Source of the DNA: Chryseobacterium sp. KACC 21268
GTDB taxonomy: Bacteria; Bacteroidota; Bacteroidia; Flavobacteriales; Weeksellaceae
Direction: 5' to 3'
DNA: 64,000 bases
Assembly: GCA_028736075.1 (NCBI GenBank)
Contig: CP117875.1
Coordinates: 1,364,001-1,428,000 of the forward strand
Positions 61,817 to 64,000 of this stretch are shown here, piece by piece. Numbering within the stretch: the first letter of the stretch is position 1; every line of letters starts with the position of its first letter. The translations under genes were made by a program, and so were the position numbers. The notes beneath the pieces are model-generated. The model was not told where the DNA came from. It ran no database searches and saw only the letters and a list, made by a program, of their open reading frames with translations.

Positions 61817-63094
61817 ATGAGGATTTATCTCACCATCTTATTCGTTTTGTCTTTCGTTCTTTCATTTTCTCAAAGTAAAATAGATACTGCACAAATTGTT
61901 GTTACAAATAGGATTAACAGCGCAGAGGCTATTTCAAAACCTTATGTCATTATGATTTCTACAGATGGTTTTCGCTATGATTATGCTAAAAAGTACAATG
62001 CGGAGAATCTCTTGAAATATTCAAAACACGGCGTACAGGCAAAAGCGATGATTCCAAGTTATCCAAGCATCACTTTTCCTAATCATTGGAGTTTGATTAC
62101 AGGACTTTACCCTTCTCATCACGGTTTGATTGATAATTACTTTTATGATTACAATAGAAAGGAGAGGTATGCGATGAGCAAAAGGGAAAATGCCGAGGAC
62201 GGAACTTGGTACGGCGGAATCCCACTTTGGGCTTTGGCAGAAAAGCAAGGAATGATCTCGGCTTCGTTGCAATGGGTTGGATCTGCAAGTGATGCTGGTG
62301 GAAATAGACCAACTTATTATTATCATTATCACGAAAAATTCACACCCTCGGAGAAAGTTGATAAAGTCATTAATTGGCTGAAGTTGCCGGAAGATCAAAG
62401 ACCACATTTCATCTCATTGTATTTTCCGGAAGTGGACGGGGCGGGACATCATTTTGGACCAGAATCTAAGGAAACAGAAAGTGCAGTTCATCTGATTGAC
62501 GATGCGATTGGCAATTTGGTTCAAAAAGTCAATAGTCTGGGCTTAAAGAATGTCAATTTTGTTTTTGTTTCCGATCACGGAATGATTCAGGTAAATGGAG
62601 GAAATCCTTTGGAAATTCCTCAGATGGTGATGGATAACGATAGATTTGACTACTATAATTCTCAGACTTTATTTAGAGTTTATGTTAAAAATCCGAAAGA
62701 AATCCGATCCGTTTTCAGAGAATTGAAGAACAAGGAAACCGATGATTACGATGTTTATCTGGATAAAAGATTGCCAAAATATCTGCATTTTGCCACAAGA
62801 GATGACCAATATAAAAGGATAGGGCAAATCCTCTTGATTCCCAAAGCACCGAAAATATTTTTAGAAAAAGGACAGAAAACCTCTAGTGGAAAACACGGCT
62901 ACGATCCCAAATTGGTTCCAGAAATGAAATCAACATTTTTTGCCTGGGGACCTGCATTCAAAAGCAATCTGATCATTAATGAATTTGAAAATGTGAATAT
63001 CTATCCTTTGGTAGCAAAGATTCTGGATTTGAAAATAAATCAGAAAATAGATGGTAAGCTGAAAAATTTGGAATGTGTTTTGAATACAAAATAA
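61817..63094 (+). CDS. Ectonucleotide pyrophosphatase/phosphodiesterase
   Basis: A 425-residue alkaline-phosphatase-superfamily enzyme with a signal peptide (LTILFVLSFVLSFSQ). Metal ligands and nucleophile of the NPP type are seen: ISTDGFRYDY (Asp about 50), PSITFPNHWSLITGLYPSHHG (nucleophile Thr about 85), DGAGHHFGP (about 212), VSDHGMIQ (about 253) and SGKHGYDP (His about 357). It cleaves phosphodiester or pyrophosphate bonds of nucleotides, probably in the periplasm for phosphate or nucleoside scavenging. It is divergent from cassette B and monocistronic. Confidence 0.92.
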   Translation: MRIYLTILFVLSFVLSFSQSKIDTAQIVVTNRINSAEAISKPYVIMISTDGFRYDYAKKYNAENLLKYSKHGVQAKAMIPSYPSITFPNHWSLITGLYPSHHGLIDNYFYDYNRKERYAMSKRENAEDGTWYGGIPLWALAEKQGMISASLQWVGSASDAGGNRPTYYYHYHEKFTPSEKVDKVINWLKLPEDQRPHFISLYFPEVDGAGHHFGPESKETESAVHLIDDAIGNLVQKVNSLGLKNVNFVFVSDHGMIQVNGGNPLEIPQMVMDNDRFDYYNSQTLFRVYVKNPKEIRSVFRELKNKETDDYDVYLDKRLPKYLHFATRDDQYKRIGQILLIPKAPKIFLEKGQKTSSGKHGYDPKLVPEMKSTFFAWGPAFKSNLIINEFENVNIYPLVAKILDLKINQKIDGKLKNLECVLNTK

Positions 63095-63637
63095 TTATTT
63101 AGAACTAATATTAGACTAAAAAAAAAGCCCTCAAAACCGGATTAGGCTTTGAGGGGAGATGTGGAAGTAAAAACACACAAATTACTTCCTAAGTTACCAG
63201 TTTACCAATGATAAAAAATAAACTGGTTTTTTTTTATAATGATAATGGATAACTTTTCCATCGTCAATTGTTTTTATTTTTAACGATTCCAATCAGCTTG
63301 GTTTATTAAAACCAACGAAGCTAAGTTCTATCATTTTTTTTCTTTAGGGATCGTAATTTTTTTCAGTTATTACTACGGTTTGTTTTTTTTGGTAATGAGG
63401 TTGCAAAGAAATGTAGATAAGCTGTTTTTTGCTAAAAATCCGATACCCATCCGATACCCAATTTCAGTAAATTATTGATTGTAAATTAAAAAGGATTATT
63501 GCCAATCTGCAACTGGTTTTTGATGGAAAAAATAATTTAACTTTCTAAGTATCTTTCGGTGCGAAAAGATCAGTTTTTTATATCAGTTATTTTATAAAAG
63601 GGTACCTAGTGGGTCTTGAATATAATTAGGTTATAAA
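63095..63637. other. Non-coding stretch between phosphodiesterase and alcohol dehydrogenase genes
   Basis: No gene is supported. It holds a CCCTCAAA/TTTGAGGG stem (63128-63155) with an A run on its left (a possible minus-strand terminator), a plus-strand terminator ACCAGTTTA/TAAACTGGT with nine T (63196-63235), and an 11-bp tandem repeat around CCGATACCCAT (about 63439-63460). The rest is AT-rich with long T runs. Confidence 0.55.
63196..63235 (+). terminator. Likely terminator downstream of the phosphodiesterase gene
   Basis: ACCAGTTTA/TAAACTGGT stem around a 14-nt loop, followed by a run of nine T, 100 nt after the stop codon. Confidence 0.7.
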
Positions 63638-63668
63638 AAAAGAGAACACAAAAATGTGTCCTCTTTTT
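63638..63668. terminator. Terminator of the alcohol dehydrogenase gene
   Basis: AAAAGAGAACACA pairs with TGTGTCCTCTTTT (one mismatch) with A/T runs on both sides, 20 nt beyond the end of the minus-strand gene. Confidence 0.8.
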
Positions 63669-63688
63669 TTATGATATGAAGATTTAAA

Positions 63689-64000
63689 TTAATCTTTAAA
63701 GCTTTTCATATCAATTACGAATCTGTATTTCACATCGCTTTTCAACATTCTTTCATATGCTTCGTTGATGTCTTGCATTTTGATAATCTCTATGTCAGAG
63801 ACAATATTTTTCTCCCCACAAAAGTCCAACATTTCCTGAGTTTCCTTAATACCTCCAATCAACGATCCTGCGACAGAACGTCTTTTATAAATCATTGGTT
63901 TGGTACTTACAGAATCATTTTCGAATTCTCCAATAAACCCTACCAAAACCAAAGTTCCATTCACAGCAAGAGTCTGCATATAAGGATTAATGTCGTGTTC
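63689..64000 (-). CDS. Zinc-type NAD(P)-dependent alcohol dehydrogenase, C-terminal part
   Basis: The window holds the last 103 codons; the frame stays open to the edge (EHDINPYMQTLAVNGTLVLVG). The sequence fits medium-chain zinc alcohol dehydrogenases of the YahK/AdhP type: the end of the Rossmann fold (NGTLVLVGFIGE), the SVAGSLIGGIKETQEMLDFC block and the C-terminal VKYRFVIDMKSF. The zinc-binding N-terminal domain is outside. The substrate is probably a primary alcohol or aldehyde, with NADP use typical of YahK relatives. Confidence 0.85.
   Translation of the reverse strand, partial: EHDINPYMQTLAVNGTLVLVGFIGEFENDSVSTKPMIYKRRSVAGSLIGGIKETQEMLDFCGEKNIVSDIEIIKMQDINEAYERMLKSDVKYRFVIDMKSFKD

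Noticed and set aside
63439-63460. Attachment site suggested by the tandem CCGATACCCAT repeat
   Set aside because: No integrase, tRNA end or second copy in the window supports an att site.

Overview
The window is an AT-rich chromosomal segment of a flavobacterium, most likely Chryseobacterium, Epilithonimonas or a close Weeksellaceae relative. The evidence is a complete gldKLMN type IX secretion/gliding cluster, promoters of the Bacteroidota form (TTTG, about 19 nt, TAnnTTTG), few Shine-Dalgarno sequences, tRNA genes without an encoded CCA, and families found almost only in Bacteroidota (DUF4270, DUF6427, DUF3467, a stand-alone GT5 domain). The genus is inferred from general knowledge; no search was run.

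Layout. 1-2.5 kb: an S4 RNA-binding protein, aroK, tRNA-Lys/Leu/Lys and panC. 2.7-12.2 kb: a GT5 domain protein, a DUF4270 lipoprotein and glmS, then gldK-gldL-gldM-gldN. 12.2-17.8 kb: an FAD oxidoreductase and a sulfate-assimilation run (cysH, cysD, cysN, and a fusion of a siroheme-synthase-like domain to a TSUP permease). 17.9-33 kb: mixed housekeeping and envelope genes (ABC-F ATPase, GH25 hydrolase, LolA-like protein, UspA, FAH-family enzyme, exonuclease, PssA, LTA-synthase-like enzyme, pdhB). 33.6-37.5 kb: rpsU, xerC, hpf, four tRNAs and a DUF4394 lipoprotein. 37.7-57.9 kb: the translation/transcription core (tuf, tRNA-Trp, secE, nusG, rplK, rplA, rplJ, rplL, rpoB, rpoC, a DUF3467 protein). 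58-64 kb: a surface-protein cassette, a phosphodiesterase and a truncated alcohol dehydrogenase.

The most unusual feature is that the core ribosomal/RNA polymerase cluster is interrupted by accessory genes. A small membrane protein and a frameshifted S41 peptidase lie between nusG and rplK. A three-gene secreted-protein cassette lies between rplL and rpoB. A paralogous three-gene cassette in reverse orientation lies just beyond rpoC. Each cassette encodes a small protein ending in an RPPP tail, a large Sec-exported repeat protein and a small secreted protein. The large and small proteins share a C-terminal GMM-containing module. The two cassettes also share upstream sequence around their promoters. 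I know of no described function for this arrangement, and it is my main candidate for an undescribed system.

Other points: rpoBC has its own promoter and a roughly 300-nt leader whose two ends can form a 10-bp GC-rich helix. A dispersed family of about 100-bp hairpin repeats occurs in four intergenic positions. REP-like inverted repeats and short tandem repeats lie in other intergenic spaces. Most transcription units end in clear intrinsic terminators.
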